A DNA stretch of 64,000 bases from Lentisalinibacter sp964427415 (GCA_964427415.1 CAYRUH010000018.1:1-64000), one strand, 5' to 3'; numbered from the stretch's first letter, positions 7,447 through 19,377 are shown. Notes: generated from the letters alone by a model not told the origin. Program-made: numbers and translations.

Positions 7447-9159
7447 TCAGAACAGGAAGTAGCGCTGTGCCATCGCCAGTTCGGTGGCCGGCTCGCAGGT
7501 CAGCAGTTCACCGTCGGCGCGCACCTCGTAGGTCTCCGGGTCCACCTCGATGGCCGGGCAGTAGTCGTTCAGCGGCATGTCCGCCTTGCTGATGCCGCCG
7601 CGGGTGTTGCGGACGGGCAACGTCTGTTTGGCGAGTCCCAGGGTCTCGCGGATGCCGGCGTCCTGGGCTGCCGCCGAGACGAAGCTCACCGCGCTCTCGT
7701 GCAGGGCACGCCCGTAGCTCGCGAACATCGGCCGGTAGTGCACCGGCTGGGGCGTGGGGATGGAGCCGTTCGGGTCGCCCATGGGCGCGGCCGCAATGCT
7801 GCCCATCTTGATGACCAGGTCCGGCTTCACGCCGAAGAAGACCGGCGACCACAGCACGAGGTCGGCGAGCTTGCCTTCCTCCACCGATCCCACGTAGTCG
7901 GCGATGCCGTGGGCGATGGCGGGGTTGATGGTGAACTTGGCGATGTAACGGCGCACGCGCAGGTTGTCGTTGTCGCCCCGTTCCTCTGGCAACCGGCCCC
8001 GCTGCTTCTTCATCTTGTCGGCGGTCTGCCAGGTGCGGAGCAGCACCTCGCCCACCCGGCCCATTGCCTGGCTGTCCGAGCCGATGATGGAGAATGCGCC
8101 CAGGTCGTGCAGGATGTCCTCGGCGGCGATGGTCTCCCGGCGGATGCGGCTCTCGGCGAAGGCGATGTCCTCCGGGATGGACGAGTCCAGATGGTGGCAG
8201 ACCATCAGCATGTCCAGGTGCTCGTCAATGGTGTTCACGGTATAGGGCCGCGTGGGGTTGGTGGAGGAGGGCAGCACGTTCGGCTGCCCGCATACCCGAA
8301 TGATGTCCGGCGCGTGGCCGCCGCCGGCGCCTTCGGTGTGGTAGGCGTGGATGGTGCGTCCCCTGAAGGCGGCGATGGTGTCCTCGACGAAGCCGCTCTC
8401 GTTCAGCGTGTCGGTATGGATCATCGTCTGCACGTCGTAGTCGTCGGCCACCGACAGGCAGCAGTCGATGGCCGCCGGTGTGGTGCCCCAGTCCTCGTGC
8501 AGTTTCAGCGCGCAGGCGCCGCCCAGCACCTGCTCCTCCAGCGCGGCGGGCAGCGAGGCGTTGCCCTTGCCGGCGAAGGCGAGGTTCATCGGGAAGGCGT
8601 CGGCGGCCTGCAGCATGCGGCCGATGTGCCAGGTGCCCGGCGTGCAGGTGGTGGCATTGGTGCCGGTGGCCGGGCCGGTGCCGCCGCCCAGCATCGTGGT
8701 GACGCCGGCCATCAGCGCCTCCTCGATCTGCTGCGGACAGACGAAATGGATGTGGGCGTCGAAGGCGCCCGCGGTCAATATCTTGCCCTCGCCCGCGATG
8801 GCTTCGGTGGTGGGGCCCACGATGATGTCGACGCCGGGCTGGGTGTCCGGATTGCCGGCCTTGCCGATCTTCGCGATGCGTCCGTCGCGCAGTCCCACGT
8901 CGGCCTTGTAAATGCCGGTGATGTCGACGATGAGTGCGTTGGTGATGACAGTGTCCACGGCGCCGTGGGCGCGGGCGTGCTGGGACTGGCCCATGCCATC
9001 GCGGATCACCTTGCCGCCGCCGAACTTCACTTCCTCGCCGTAGATGGTGCGGTCGGATTCCACCTCCACGATCAGGTCCGTGTCGGCCAGGCGCACCCGG
9101 TCGCCGGTGGTCGGACCGTACATGGCGGCGTAAGCGCTGCGCGGAATGCTCACCATCAC
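7447..9159 (-). CDS. ureC: Urease alpha (catalytic) subunit UreC
   Basis: This 570-residue subunit has all active-site residues: His136 and His138 (DAHIHF), the carbamylated Lys219 (ALKLHEDWG), His248 and His274, the mobile-flap Cys321-His322 (MVCHHL), and Asp362 (SDSQAMGR). It hydrolyses urea to ammonia and carbamate. Length and residue spacing match three-subunit bacterial ureases. The start is either GTG 9159 (GTGA overlap with ureB) or the adjacent ATG 9156 (TGATG overlap). No urea transporter is in the operon. Confidence 0.97.
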   Translation of the reverse strand: MMVSIPRSAYAAMYGPTTGDRVRLADTDLIVEVESDRTIYGEEVKFGGGKVIRDGMGQSQHARAHGAVDTVITNALIVDITGIYKADVGLRDGRIAKIGKAGNPDTQPGVDIIVGPTTEAIAGEGKILTAGAFDAHIHFVCPQQIEEALMAGVTTMLGGGTGPATGTNATTCTPGTWHIGRMLQAADAFPMNLAFAGKGNASLPAALEEQVLGGACALKLHEDWGTTPAAIDCCLSVADDYDVQTMIHTDTLNESGFVEDTIAAFRGRTIHAYHTEGAGGGHAPDIIRVCGQPNVLPSSTNPTRPYTVNTIDEHLDMLMVCHHLDSSIPEDIAFAESRIRRETIAAEDILHDLGAFSIIGSDSQAMGRVGEVLLRTWQTADKMKKQRGRLPEERGDNDNLRVRRYIAKFTINPAIAHGIADYVGSVEEGKLADLVLWSPVFFGVKPDLVIKMGSIAAAPMGDPNGSIPTPQPVHYRPMFASYGRALHESAVSFVSAAAQDAGIRETLGLAKQTLPVRNTRGGISKADMPLNDYCPAIEVDPETYEVRADGELLTCEPATELAMAQRYFLF

Positions 9160-9461
9160 AGATCTCCCATGATCTTCTGGTTGAAGCCGTAGACACGGCG
9201 GGCGCCTGCGATCGGCACCAGAGTGACGTCCCGGCTCTGACCCGGCTCGAAGCGCACCGCCGTGCCGGCGGCGATGTCGAGACGCCGGCCGCGTGCGGCC
9301 TCGCGGTCGAAGTCGAGTGCGGAGTTGGTCTCGAAGAAGTGGTAGTGGGAGCCCACCTGTATGGGGCGGTCGCCGGTATTGGCCACGGTGACGGTGACCG
9401 TGTCGGCGCCGGCGTTCAGTTCGATCTCGCCGTCGGCGGGGTAGATTTCGCCGGGGATCAT
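9156..9461 (-). CDS. ureB: Urease beta subunit UreB
   Basis: This is a 101-residue beta subunit with the family start MIPGEIYPADGEIELN and the block VGSHYHFFETNSALDFDR. The C-terminus has EPGQSRDVTLVPIAGARRVYGFN. It is a separate gene here, not fused to UreA as in Helicobacter. It lies 21 bases after ureA, and its stop overlaps the ureC start. Confidence 0.96.
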   Translation of the reverse strand: MIPGEIYPADGEIELNAGADTVTVTVANTGDRPIQVGSHYHFFETNSALDFDREAARGRRLDIAAGTAVRFEPGQSRDVTLVPIAGARRVYGFNQKIMGDL

Positions 9462-9482
9462 CGCGGCCTCCTTGCTCGGGGT

Positions 9483-9785
9483 TTAACGGATGGGCTCGTG
9501 GACGGTGACCAGCTTGGTGCCGTCCGGGAAGGTGGCCTCCACCTGCACGTCACGGATCATCTCCGGGATGCCCTCCATGACCTGCGCGCGGGTCAGTACC
9601 TGGGCGCCTTCGGCCATCAGCGTGGCCACGGACTTGCCGTCCCGCGCTCCCTCGACGACGAAGTCCGAGATCAGCGCGACCGCCTCCGGGTGATTGAGTT
9701 TCACGCCGCGCTCCAGGCGGTTGCGGGCGACCATCGCGGCCAGCGACAGCAGCAGCTTGTCCTTCTCTCTCGGGGTGAGATGCAT
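9483..9785 (-). CDS. ureA: Urease gamma subunit UreA
   Basis: This 100-residue gamma subunit begins MHLTPREKDKLLLSLAAMVA and contains KLNHPEAVALISDFVVEGARDG and VPEMI-type EGIPEMIRDVQVEATFPDG. These are diagnostic for UreA. It follows ureD by 13 bases and precedes ureB by 21 bases in the same operon. Confidence 0.96.
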   Translation of the reverse strand: MHLTPREKDKLLLSLAAMVARNRLERGVKLNHPEAVALISDFVVEGARDGKSVATLMAEGAQVLTRAQVMEGIPEMIRDVQVEATFPDGTKLVTVHEPIR

Positions 9786-9798
9786 ATCTTCCCTGTCC

Positions 9799-10664
9799 TC
9801 AGCAGTGCCACACGCGTGGCAATGTTATACCAGAGGTCTCGCCGGCCAATGCGACGAGCCGGCTCAGCGTGCGGCGCATCGCCGCGCTGTCGGCGGCCAC
9901 TACCCGGAATACGGCCAGCCCGCCGAGGAGGCTGGCGCCGACGTCGGCGCGGGGTCCGGACGGCGGCTCAGCCGGGGATTGGGGCAGTGCCGCCCGGGCC
10001 GCCTTAACGATGCGGTCACAGTCCGGCGCGACCACTACCAGGGTCGCGATGCAGTGCCCGCCGTTGGCTACCGGCCCTCGCGCCAGACTGGCGTCGATGG
10101 GTCCGGTGAGTTCATCGTCCAGCAGGAAATGATCGGCGAAGACGAGGCGGCCGCCGATACGCAGGCGCCAGCGCTCCGATATCCGCCCGCGGCTGACGGT
10201 CTCGCCCATGGCGCGGCGGCCGAACACCGTGCTCTCCAGTGCCAGCAGGCGGGCGTCCGGCGCCAGGTCGATCTCCAGCGCGCGGGCGAGCCGGGCGCCG
10301 TCGAAGACGATGGTCTCCTGGGGCAGCCAGCAGGCGACGGCCTGCACATCGATACGCAGACGGGTCGTCACCCGGGCCTCGCCGCGGCCCGCCGCCCGGT
10401 AGACGCGTTCGGCTGCCTGGGTGGTCACCGTCGCCCGCGCGCGCTCGCGCCAGTGCATCTCGTTCAACAGCGTGTCGCCGTCGGCGAGACCGCCGGCGGT
10501 ATTCAGCAGCACGGCTTCGGGCGTGCCGTCCTGCTTGCGGGGGAAGCGGACCTTCGAGCAGCCTTGCTGATACAGCTGGTCGAGACAGGTGCCGGAGGCC
10601 CGGTTCTTGAAAGAGACCCGGGCGGCGCCGGAGGAGCGCTGCAGGGCGGCTGCGGCGTCGGCGG

Positions 10665-10668
<4 letters not shown>
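9799..10668 (-). CDS. ureD: Urease accessory protein UreD
   Basis: This 289-residue protein matches UreD/UreH. It has FLDQ-type TCLDQLYQQGCSKVRFPR near the start, LLNTAGGLADGDTL, TTQAAERVYRA and LPQETIVFDGARLAR. UreD scaffolds UreF and UreG on the urease apoprotein. I chose the GTG at 10668 because it overlaps the recQ stop as GTGA and directly precedes the conserved region. The open frame continues far upstream through recQ, but that part is a shadow. Overlap with recQ makes ureD, and hence the operon, likely to share the recQ transcript. Confidence 0.92.
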
Positions 10669-12542
<1,874 letters not shown>

Positions 12543-12573
12543 GGGCGCATGATCGCATACCGCCGAACCGATT

Positions 12574-12628
12574 GTAGCAGGGCCTTCAGGCCCGATTCAC
12601 AAACAATCGGGGCTGAAGCCCCTCCTAC
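12574..12628. repeat. REP-like inverted pair
   Basis: The arms are GTAGCAGGGCCTTCAGGCCC and GGGGCTGAAGCCCCTCCTAC, separated by about 15 AT-rich bases. The pair lies between recQ (start side) and the MFS gene, whose stop codon is the TAG of the right arm read on the minus strand. Confidence 0.8.
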
Positions 12629-13854
12629 CGGCCTTTGTGGCGGGTGGCGTCGCGGCGGCGCAGCCGCGCCGACGCCAGCGCCATCGCGGCCGCTGCCGCC
12701 AGGCAGTAGAAGCCCAGCCAGGTCATCTGCCGGGGCACGGGGAAGCCGCGGTCGATCAGCGTGCTGGTCACGCCGGGACCGGCGGCGGTGGCGAACACCA
12801 TCGCCGAGACCGTCAGCGAGCGGATGGCGCCGAGGTGCAGGGTGCCGTAGACCTCCGGCCACAGGGAGCCGAACAGGGTGGAGGAGAGGCCGTAGGCCAC
12901 GCCGACCAGCAGCATGGCCACGAACAGTAACCCGTCCGGGCCTTCGATGCCGAGCACGAAGCAGGCGCCGGCGAGCGGCAGCAGGAAGAAGGGCAGGATG
13001 GCGGTGGCGCGGTAGCGGTCGATGAGCGCGCCGCTGACGAGCGCGAAGACGACAGTGGTGAGCGCCGCCGCCGACAGCGACAGGGCGAAGTAGCGGGGCG
13101 GCCAGCCGCGCAGTTCGGTGAGGTAGTCCTGATGATAGAAGATGGTGGTGCCGATGAACGGCGGGCCGAGCACGCCGACGAGCAGCGCCCAGAAGACCGG
13201 GTCCGCCAGTACCTCGCGGCGTGTCCAGTGGCGCGCGGGGAACGGACCGCCCAGCGCCTCCGCCTGCGTGTGCTGTGGGCTTCTCGGCACCCGATAGGCC
13301 CACCAGGCGAAGGGGAGTCCGAGTGCGAGCAGCACGATGGCGCTGGCCACCCAGCCGGCCTGGTAGCCGAAGGCGAGGGCGATCGTCGCAAAGGCCAGCG
13401 GCAGGGTGGCCTCGCCGCCCTGATGGCCCAGCACCACCAGCGACACCGCGCGGCCGCGCCGGGCGGCGAACCAGCGCCCGGTCGCGGTGAGCGCGATGTG
13501 GGTCATCATGCCCTGGCCGAACAGGCGCAGCAGGAAGATGGCGAGCACCAGAACGGCGACCGAAGGCGCATAGGCGGCGATGAGGGTGGCGGCCGCCAGC
13601 ACCGGCATGACCAGCAGGATGACACGCCGCTCGGGCATGACGTCCACCAGCCGCCCCACCCACGGCAGGCAGATAGCGCTCGCCAGCGTCGCCAGCATGT
13701 ACAGCCGCCCGATCTCGCCGTGACTGAGATCGAAGGCCGCCCGCCATTCGGAGATGGAACCCGAGATGAAGAAGGTCTGGCCGAAGCTCGAGAAGTAGGT
13801 GAGCAGGAAACCGCCCGCGATCCAGCGGGCGTTCTGTTTCAGGAACGCGAGCAT
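12625..13854 (-). CDS. MFS transporter, oxalate/formate or monocarboxylate-like
   Basis: This 409-residue protein has about twelve hydrophobic helices and the MFS loop 2-3 motif GRLVDVMPERR. The sequence FGQGMMTHIALTATGRWFAARRGRAVSLVVLGHQGGEA is typical of the OFA/monocarboxylate branch. The substrate is unknown. It stands alone between recQ and rhlE on the minus strand. The stop codon is contributed by a REP-like repeat and the final residues (RDATRHKGR) are unremarkable. I place it at the inner membrane as a small organic-anion or metabolite carrier, by family only. Confidence 0.8.
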   Translation of the reverse strand: MLAFLKQNARWIAGGFLLTYFSSFGQTFFISGSISEWRAAFDLSHGEIGRLYMLATLASAICLPWVGRLVDVMPERRVILLVMPVLAAATLIAAYAPSVAVLVLAIFLLRLFGQGMMTHIALTATGRWFAARRGRAVSLVVLGHQGGEATLPLAFATIALAFGYQAGWVASAIVLLALGLPFAWWAYRVPRSPQHTQAEALGGPFPARHWTRREVLADPVFWALLVGVLGPPFIGTTIFYHQDYLTELRGWPPRYFALSLSAAALTTVVFALVSGALIDRYRATAILPFFLLPLAGACFVLGIEGPDGLLFVAMLLVGVAYGLSSTLFGSLWPEVYGTLHLGAIRSLTVSAMVFATAAGPGVTSTLIDRGFPVPRQMTWLGFYCLAAAAAMALASARLRRRDATRHKGR

Positions 13855-13893
13855 GCAGTCTCCGGCGGGAGGTTCTCCTGTAGCGGGCGCGTG

Positions 13894-15135
13894 CTAAGCG
13901 CGTTTGCGGCCCCTGGCAGCGTTGTTCTGCTGCCGCGGCCCGTTGCGCCGGTGCTGCGGGCGCGGCTGGCGCGCCGTCTGCAGCGGCTCGGGCCGGATGC
14001 GCGGGTCCGGCTCATAGCCCGGGATCACTTCCTTGTCGATGCGGACTTTCAGCAGCCGCTCGATGTCGCGCAGCAGCTTGTCCTCGTCCACGCAGACCAG
14101 CGAGACGGCGTGGCCGTCCAGCCCGGCACGGGCGGTGCGGCCGATGCGGTGCACGTAATCCTCGGGCACGTGGGGCAGCTCGTAGTTCACCACGTGGGGC
14201 AGGCTGTCGATGTCGAGCCCGCGGGCCGCGATGTCGGTGGCCACCAGCACCCGGATCTTGCCGGACTTGAAGTCCGCCAGTGCCTTGGTGCGTGCGCCCT
14301 GGGACTTGTTGCCGTGGATCGCTGCCGCGTCCAGGCCGTCGGCCGACAGCTGCTTCGACAGCCGGTCGGCGCCGTGTTTCGTGCGGGTGAACACCAGCAC
14401 CTGACGCCAGTCCTCCGCGCCGATGCGGTGGGACAGCAGCTCGCGCTTGCGCGCCTTGTCCACCGGGTGCACGAGCTGGGTGACCCGCTCCGCCGTGGTG
14501 TTGCGTGCTGCCACCGCGATCTCTACCGGCGAGCTCAGGAAGTCCGCGGCGAGGCTGCGGATCTCCGGGGAGAACGTGGCGGAGAACAGCAGATTCTGAC
14601 GCGCCGCGGGCAGCAGCTTCAGGATCCTGCGGATGTCGCGGATGAAGCCCATGTCGAGCATCCGGTCCGCTTCGTCCAGGACGAGTATCTCGACGGCCGA
14701 GAGCTCGATGGTGCGCTGCTGCACGTGATCGAGCAGGCGCCCGGGTGTGGCGACGACGATATCGACACCGTCGCGCAGACGCGAGATCTGCGGACGGATG
14801 CTGACGCCGCCGAAGATCTGCAGCGAACGCGTGGGCAGGTGGCAGCCGTAGTTCCTGACGCTCTCGCTGACCTGGGCGGCGAGTTCCCGCGTGGGCACGA
14901 GGATCAGGGCGCGGATGCGGCGCTTGCCGCCGGGCCGAGATGCCATGAGCCGCTGCAGCAGCGGCAGCGTGAAGCCGGCGGTCTTGCCGGTGCCCGTCTG
15001 CGCGCTGGCCAGGATGTCCCGGCCTGCGAGGATGGGCGGTATGGCCTCGCGCTGGATGGGAGTCGCCTCGCGGTAACCCTGTTTTTCGACAGCACTCAGC
15101 AGTTCGGCCGACAGGCCGAGTTCAGAAAACAGCAT
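13894..15135 (-). CDS. rhlE: DEAD-box RNA helicase RhlE
   Basis: This 413-residue helicase begins with the Q-motif region (FSELGLSAELLSAVEKQGYREATPIQREAIP). It contains motif I AQTGTGKT (residues 45-52), PTRELAAQ, LDEADRMLDMGF, SATF, the C-terminal HGNKSQGAR, VATDIAARGLDID and HRIGRTARAG. The order and the HGNKSQ sequence point to RhlE. The tail is short, basic and Gln/Arg-rich (RPQHRRNGPRQQ), usual for RNA binding. It probably acts in rRNA maturation and RNA turnover. Confidence 0.92.
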   Translation of the reverse strand: MLFSELGLSAELLSAVEKQGYREATPIQREAIPPILAGRDILASAQTGTGKTAGFTLPLLQRLMASRPGGKRRIRALILVPTRELAAQVSESVRNYGCHLPTRSLQIFGGVSIRPQISRLRDGVDIVVATPGRLLDHVQQRTIELSAVEILVLDEADRMLDMGFIRDIRRILKLLPAARQNLLFSATFSPEIRSLAADFLSSPVEIAVAARNTTAERVTQLVHPVDKARKRELLSHRIGAEDWRQVLVFTRTKHGADRLSKQLSADGLDAAAIHGNKSQGARTKALADFKSGKIRVLVATDIAARGLDIDSLPHVVNYELPHVPEDYVHRIGRTARAGLDGHAVSLVCVDEDKLLRDIERLLKVRIDKEVIPGYEPDPRIRPEPLQTARQPRPQHRRNGPRQQNNAARGRKRA

Positions 15136-15472
15136 GGATAGTTTCTCCGATTCGTCTGACCCGCAGCGCGACGGCGTCGTGCACGGTTCGGCCCAGACTG
15201 GATTCTTTGGGTGTGGCTCCGTGAGCGCCGGGTGCGTTCCGGAGTAGCTGGCGCAGACCGATGTGCACCAGGCGCGGCGAACTGTAACAGATTGCGGCGA
15301 AGAGGGCCCGGTAATCCGTTACTGATCCGGTCCTTAAGGTTTTGTCGAGAAAATTCGGCCCTGCTGCACGGCGCCAGGTGGCAGCACGGCCGCGGTCGCC
15401 GCGTGTGCGGCCGGAAATGCCGGTATACTTCACGGTTTTGCCGGCAGCGGCCGGGCTTCAAGGAAGTATACG
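15136..15472. promoter_or_regulatory. Divergent intergenic region between rhlE and a TonB receptor
   Basis: This 337-base region has no convincing ORF. A -10-like TATACT lies at 15424-15429, and AAGGAAG sits just before the receptor ATG at 15473. No clear -35 partner or operator palindrome was found. The rhlE leader occupies the left half. Confidence 0.4.
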
Positions 15473-17884
15473 ATGACTCTGACGCGCTGCTGGAAAGACC
15501 TTTGGCTGCTGTTTCTCATGATCTCGCTGAATGGCGGCATGGCGATGACCGCTCACGCGCAGGGCGCAGATCTGGTCATCGAGGAGATCGTCGTTACCGC
15601 CCGGAAGCGCGGAGCGGAGTCCATCCAGGACATCGGCGGCAGCATCCAGGTGCTCGACGGCGATGCCCTCGCCGAGACGGTCTCAACAGGCTTTGCCGAT
15701 TACATGCGCGAGGTGCCCGGTCTCTCGGCGAACAGCTCCGGAAACGGTCAGGCACAGCTGTCCATGCGCGGCATCTCGGCGGCGCGACTGAATCACGCCA
15801 ACCCGAATATTCCCTCGACGGTGTCGCTGTATTTCGACGAGACGCCGGTCAGCACCTCCGGCTTCAACCCGGATTCTGCGCTGTTCGACCTGAATCGCGT
15901 CGAGGTATTGCGCGGACCCCAGGGCACGCTGTTCGGCGCGAGCTCCATGTCGGGTGCGATCCGGCTGATACCGAACGACCCGGTGATGGATGAACTGCTG
16001 GCCACCGCCAGCGTCACCGGTTTCGGCACCGAGGACGGCAGCGGCAGCTACAGCGGGCATGGTGTCCTGAACCTGCCCGTGACCGACCGGTTCGCGCTGC
16101 GCGGCGTCGCCTACAACGTCTCCAACGGCGGCTATATCGATAATATCTATACGGGCGAAGACGACTACAACGACGAGAATATCCTTGGTGGCCGTCTGAC
16201 GGGGCTCTGGGACGTGACGGATTCGCTGAGCGCGAAGGCCATGGTGATGTACCAGAACCTGGATGCCGACGGCCGGCCCCAGGAGCAGCGCCGCAACGAC
16301 CCGGCGGAGACCACCACCGGCTTCGGTTACGACCTGGCGTTGCCAAGCGAGACCGTCGATCAGCTCGTCATCACGGACGAGCGCCAGAACGTGAAGTTCG
16401 TGGATAACCAGTTCGAGGACGAGTTCGTGCTGGCCTCGCTGCAGTTCGACCTGGAGCTGGACCGCTATTCGTTCACGTCCATCACCTCGTATTTCGACCG
16501 GGAGATGGATAACACGCTGGACGACACCCGGCGCACGAGGAACCTGCTCGGTCTCGCCAACGCTCTCGGCGCTGCCGGGCAGCCGGTCTTCGCGCTCGGC
16601 GACTACGATCCGGTGACCCTGGACGGGGCCATCTTCCTCGAGCAGGTGGATCTGGAGAACAAGACCCGGAACGAGAAGTTCACCCAGGAGGTGCGCCTCA
16701 ACAGCCGGTTCTCCGGACCCTTCAATTTCGTGGCCGGTCTCTACTTTGAGGACGATTCCCGTCAGCTCGACCAGGTCAACGACCTGGACGGCCTGGATGC
16801 CTGGATCGCCTCGCCGAACGGACTCGACGGTTTCGAACTGGGCAGCACCTTCGGCTCGCCGCTGGAGAATGCCTATTTCGATGGCACTTTCGATGTCGAT
16901 ACGACCCAGTTCGCGGCATTCGCCGAGGCCACGTACGAGTTCGGCGATTACGAGCTGACCGCCGGCGGTCGGTTCTTCGACTACGAGCAGGAGGCCTTCA
17001 TCCGCTGGCAGGGCTGGGTGGAGTTCAGCGACGATTTGCTGGATGAGAAGACCTCCGAGTCCGGTTTCAACCCGATGGTGGAGCTCGCCTACCGGCCTTC
17101 CGACGACATGACGCTGTATGCCAAGGCCGCCAAGGGCTTTCGGGTCGGCAGCGTGCAGCAGTTCATCAATCCGGTCTTCTGTGCCGATGAACTCGCCGAC
17201 CTCGGCTTCGACGGCGTGCCGACCACGATCGACGGCGACTCGCTGTGGAATTACGAGGCCGGCGCGAAGACCACGCTGTTCGGCGGCACGACCACCGCCA
17301 ATATCAGCGTCTACCAGATGGACTGGGAGGATGCGCGGACGCAGACCTTTCTCGCCTGCGGCTGGATCGTGGAATTCAGCATCGTCGACATCGTCAGCCG
17401 CGGCGTGGAGCTGGAGATCGTCTCCCAGCCGACGGACCGGCTCGGTCTGTCATTCGCCGCTGCCTACAACCAGTCCGAGGTGGACGGCGACCTCGACCCG
17501 TCGGCACCGCCCATCGCATCGGACGGCGACGAGGCGCCCTTCGCACCCGACTGGACGGTCAATGCGGGCTTCCGCTACGAGATCGCGAATGCTCTGAGGG
17601 CTCTCGACTGGTATCTGCGCGGCGACGTCTCCTACGTGAGCAGCCAGTTCAACGAGCTGGGGACGCAGCAGCTGGAGCGTGTCGAGTTGCCGAGCAGCAC
17701 GGTTCTGAATCTGTACACGGGCGTGAGCCGGGACAATTGGGAACTCGGCCTGTTCGTGCGCAATCTCACCGATGAGCGAATCGTCATGGGAGCGGATACG
17801 GACCGCCAGCGGCCCGCGCAGTTGACGGTCGGGCGGCCGAGGAATGCGGGCGTCCGGTTCACCTATAATTTCGCGGGCGATTAG
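15473..17884 (+). CDS. TonB-dependent outer-membrane receptor 1
   Basis: This 803-residue receptor has a signal peptide (to AHAQGA, about residue 31) and a TonB-box-like IEEIVVTARKR. A plug domain (SIQDIGGSIQVLDGDALAE, VEVLRGPQGTLFGASSMSGAIRLI) is followed by a beta barrel ending in VRFTYNFAGD with an aromatic next to the end. This is the group common in sphingomonads and marine gammaproteobacteria, usually for organic substrates or siderophores. The ligand cannot be read from sequence. An MFS gene follows 24 bases later on the same strand, suggesting a joint outer- and inner-membrane uptake path. Confidence 0.93.
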   Translation: MTLTRCWKDLWLLFLMISLNGGMAMTAHAQGADLVIEEIVVTARKRGAESIQDIGGSIQVLDGDALAETVSTGFADYMREVPGLSANSSGNGQAQLSMRGISAARLNHANPNIPSTVSLYFDETPVSTSGFNPDSALFDLNRVEVLRGPQGTLFGASSMSGAIRLIPNDPVMDELLATASVTGFGTEDGSGSYSGHGVLNLPVTDRFALRGVAYNVSNGGYIDNIYTGEDDYNDENILGGRLTGLWDVTDSLSAKAMVMYQNLDADGRPQEQRRNDPAETTTGFGYDLALPSETVDQLVITDERQNVKFVDNQFEDEFVLASLQFDLELDRYSFTSITSYFDREMDNTLDDTRRTRNLLGLANALGAAGQPVFALGDYDPVTLDGAIFLEQVDLENKTRNEKFTQEVRLNSRFSGPFNFVAGLYFEDDSRQLDQVNDLDGLDAWIASPNGLDGFELGSTFGSPLENAYFDGTFDVDTTQFAAFAEATYEFGDYELTAGGRFFDYEQEAFIRWQGWVEFSDDLLDEKTSESGFNPMVELAYRPSDDMTLYAKAAKGFRVGSVQQFINPVFCADELADLGFDGVPTTIDGDSLWNYEAGAKTTLFGGTTTANISVYQMDWEDARTQTFLACGWIVEFSIVDIVSRGVELEIVSQPTDRLGLSFAAAYNQSEVDGDLDPSAPPIASDGDEAPFAPDWTVNAGFRYEIANALRALDWYLRGDVSYVSSQFNELGTQQLERVELPSSTVLNLYTGVSRDNWELGLFVRNLTDERIVMGADTDRQRPAQLTVGRPRNAGVRFTYNFAGD

Positions 17885-17908
17885 CCGGCACGGGTTTGCC
17901 GGACGATC

Positions 17909-19177
17909 GTGATGGCGGCGGGCGGGGACAGGAAGTGGCTCTACATGGCGAGCCTGATCCTGGCCGGGGACAGCATCTACCTGCTGCCCTACATGCGCAA
18001 AAGCTTCCAGACCAGCATGCAGGAGGTCTTCGACGTGACCTTCACGCAGCTGGGCGTGATGAATGCCATGTTCGGCGCGCTGGCGTTCGGCGCGTATTTT
18101 GCCGGTGGCTGGCTGTCGGATCGGGTCGCCACGCGCACACTGCTGTCCGTGTCCCTGTTCGCGACCGGGCTCGGCGGTTATTACATGGCCACCATCCCGT
18201 CATATCCGATGTTGCTCGCCCTGCACGCGTTCTGGGGCGTGACCTCCATCCTGACCTTCTGGGCGGCGCTCATAAAGGCGGCGCGGCTCTGGGGCGGACG
18301 CGACGATCAGGGCAAGACCTTCGGTATCCTCGACGGAGGCCGCGGTCTGGTCGGCGCGGTCATGCTCTCGCTGGCCGCCTGGGTATTCTCCCGTTACGCA
18401 GTGGTCGCCGAGGGACTGGTCGCGGTTATCCTGCTGTACTCCACCGCATCCGTGATCGCGGGATTCTTCGTGCTGGCCTTCGTGCCGGCGGATACCGCCC
18501 ACGGGTCGCTCAGCGGTGCGGGTAATGCCCGGCTGTCCGCCGGTCAGCTGCGGCTGGTCATGGCGATGCCGGCCGTGTGGCTGCAAGCCCTGATCATTCT
18601 GCTCGCATACTGGTTGTATGTGGGTACGTTCGAGTTCGCCACCTACGGCGAGAAGGCCTTCGTGCAGGACAAGGTCTTCGGCGCGCAGCTCGGTGCCTTC
18701 CGGGAATGGCTGCGCCCGCTGTCGGCGATCGCGGCCGGATTCCTGGCGGACCGAATCCGTCCTACCCGCGCCGTGGGCCTCGCTTTCCTGATCGCCGGCA
18801 GCGGTTACGCGGCGCTGGCCACGATCCCGGGTGAGGCCGACTGGCTGTGGCTGCTCTGGATACAGGTCGCGGCCGTGGCCATCGCTGTATTCGCCCTGCG
18901 CGGGATTTATTTCGCACTGCTGCAGGAGAGCCGGGTACCGGTCGCAGTGACCGGGACGGCGGTCGGCCTGGTCTCGATGGTCGGCTATACACCGGATGTT
19001 TTCGCCTACCCGCTGGCGGGATGGTTCCTCGACAGCTTCGGTGCGTCCGAGGGATACCGGGCCTATTTCGCCCTGCTCGGCGGCGCCGCACTGGTCGGCC
19101 TCCTGATGACGGTGCTGCTGGGCCGGCTCAATCCTGCGCCGGACGACGAAGATCATGCCGGTCTCGCCACGGCCTGA
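17909..19177 (+). CDS. MFS transporter paired with TonB receptor 1
   Basis: This 422-residue inner-membrane protein has about twelve hydrophobic segments and MFS features (GGWLSDRVATRTLL in loop 2-3 and GFLADRIRPTRA in loop 8-9). It follows the TonB receptor by 24 bases and was probably cotranscribed. It resembles glycerol-phosphate/hexuronate-type MFS carriers only loosely, so no substrate is assigned. The start is GTG 17909 or the adjoining ATG 17912. Confidence 0.8.
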   Translation: MMAAGGDRKWLYMASLILAGDSIYLLPYMRKSFQTSMQEVFDVTFTQLGVMNAMFGALAFGAYFAGGWLSDRVATRTLLSVSLFATGLGGYYMATIPSYPMLLALHAFWGVTSILTFWAALIKAARLWGGRDDQGKTFGILDGGRGLVGAVMLSLAAWVFSRYAVVAEGLVAVILLYSTASVIAGFFVLAFVPADTAHGSLSGAGNARLSAGQLRLVMAMPAVWLQALIILLAYWLYVGTFEFATYGEKAFVQDKVFGAQLGAFREWLRPLSAIAAGFLADRIRPTRAVGLAFLIAGSGYAALATIPGEADWLWLLWIQVAAVAIAVFALRGIYFALLQESRVPVAVTGTAVGLVSMVGYTPDVFAYPLAGWFLDSFGASEGYRAYFALLGGAALVGLLMTVLLGRLNPAPDDEDHAGLATA

Positions 19178-19327
19178 GCATCACTCCGACGCGCCTCACC
19201 GAGCGTATCGATTCGACACATCAGTGAGGCGGCGGAAATATCCGCGTGACCTGCCCGTAAGATTCTCCGCATGAAACCTTCACCGCTCTTTCACCGGATC
19301 GTCTTCCCGGTTTAACCGCCAGGCCCG

Positions 19328-19351
19328 AGCCTCTTCGCCGAGGCTGAAGAG
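19328..19351 (+). promoter_or_regulatory. Hairpin in the leader of TonB receptor 2
   Basis: AGCCTC and GAGGCT form a stem around TTCGCC (19328-19345), overlapped by a second possible pairing of CTCTTC with GAAGAG (19331-19351). The two are mutually exclusive and lie 27 bases before the ATG. A regulatory role is speculative. Confidence 0.3.
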
Positions 19352-19377
19352 CAACAACAACTCTGGCGGAGAGAACG

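Noticed and set aside
7426..9192. Long plus-strand open frame opposite ureC and ureB
   Set aside because: It is exactly antisense to conserved urease genes, is rich in Val/Gly/His/Arg as expected of a high-GC shadow frame, and shows no recognisable domain.
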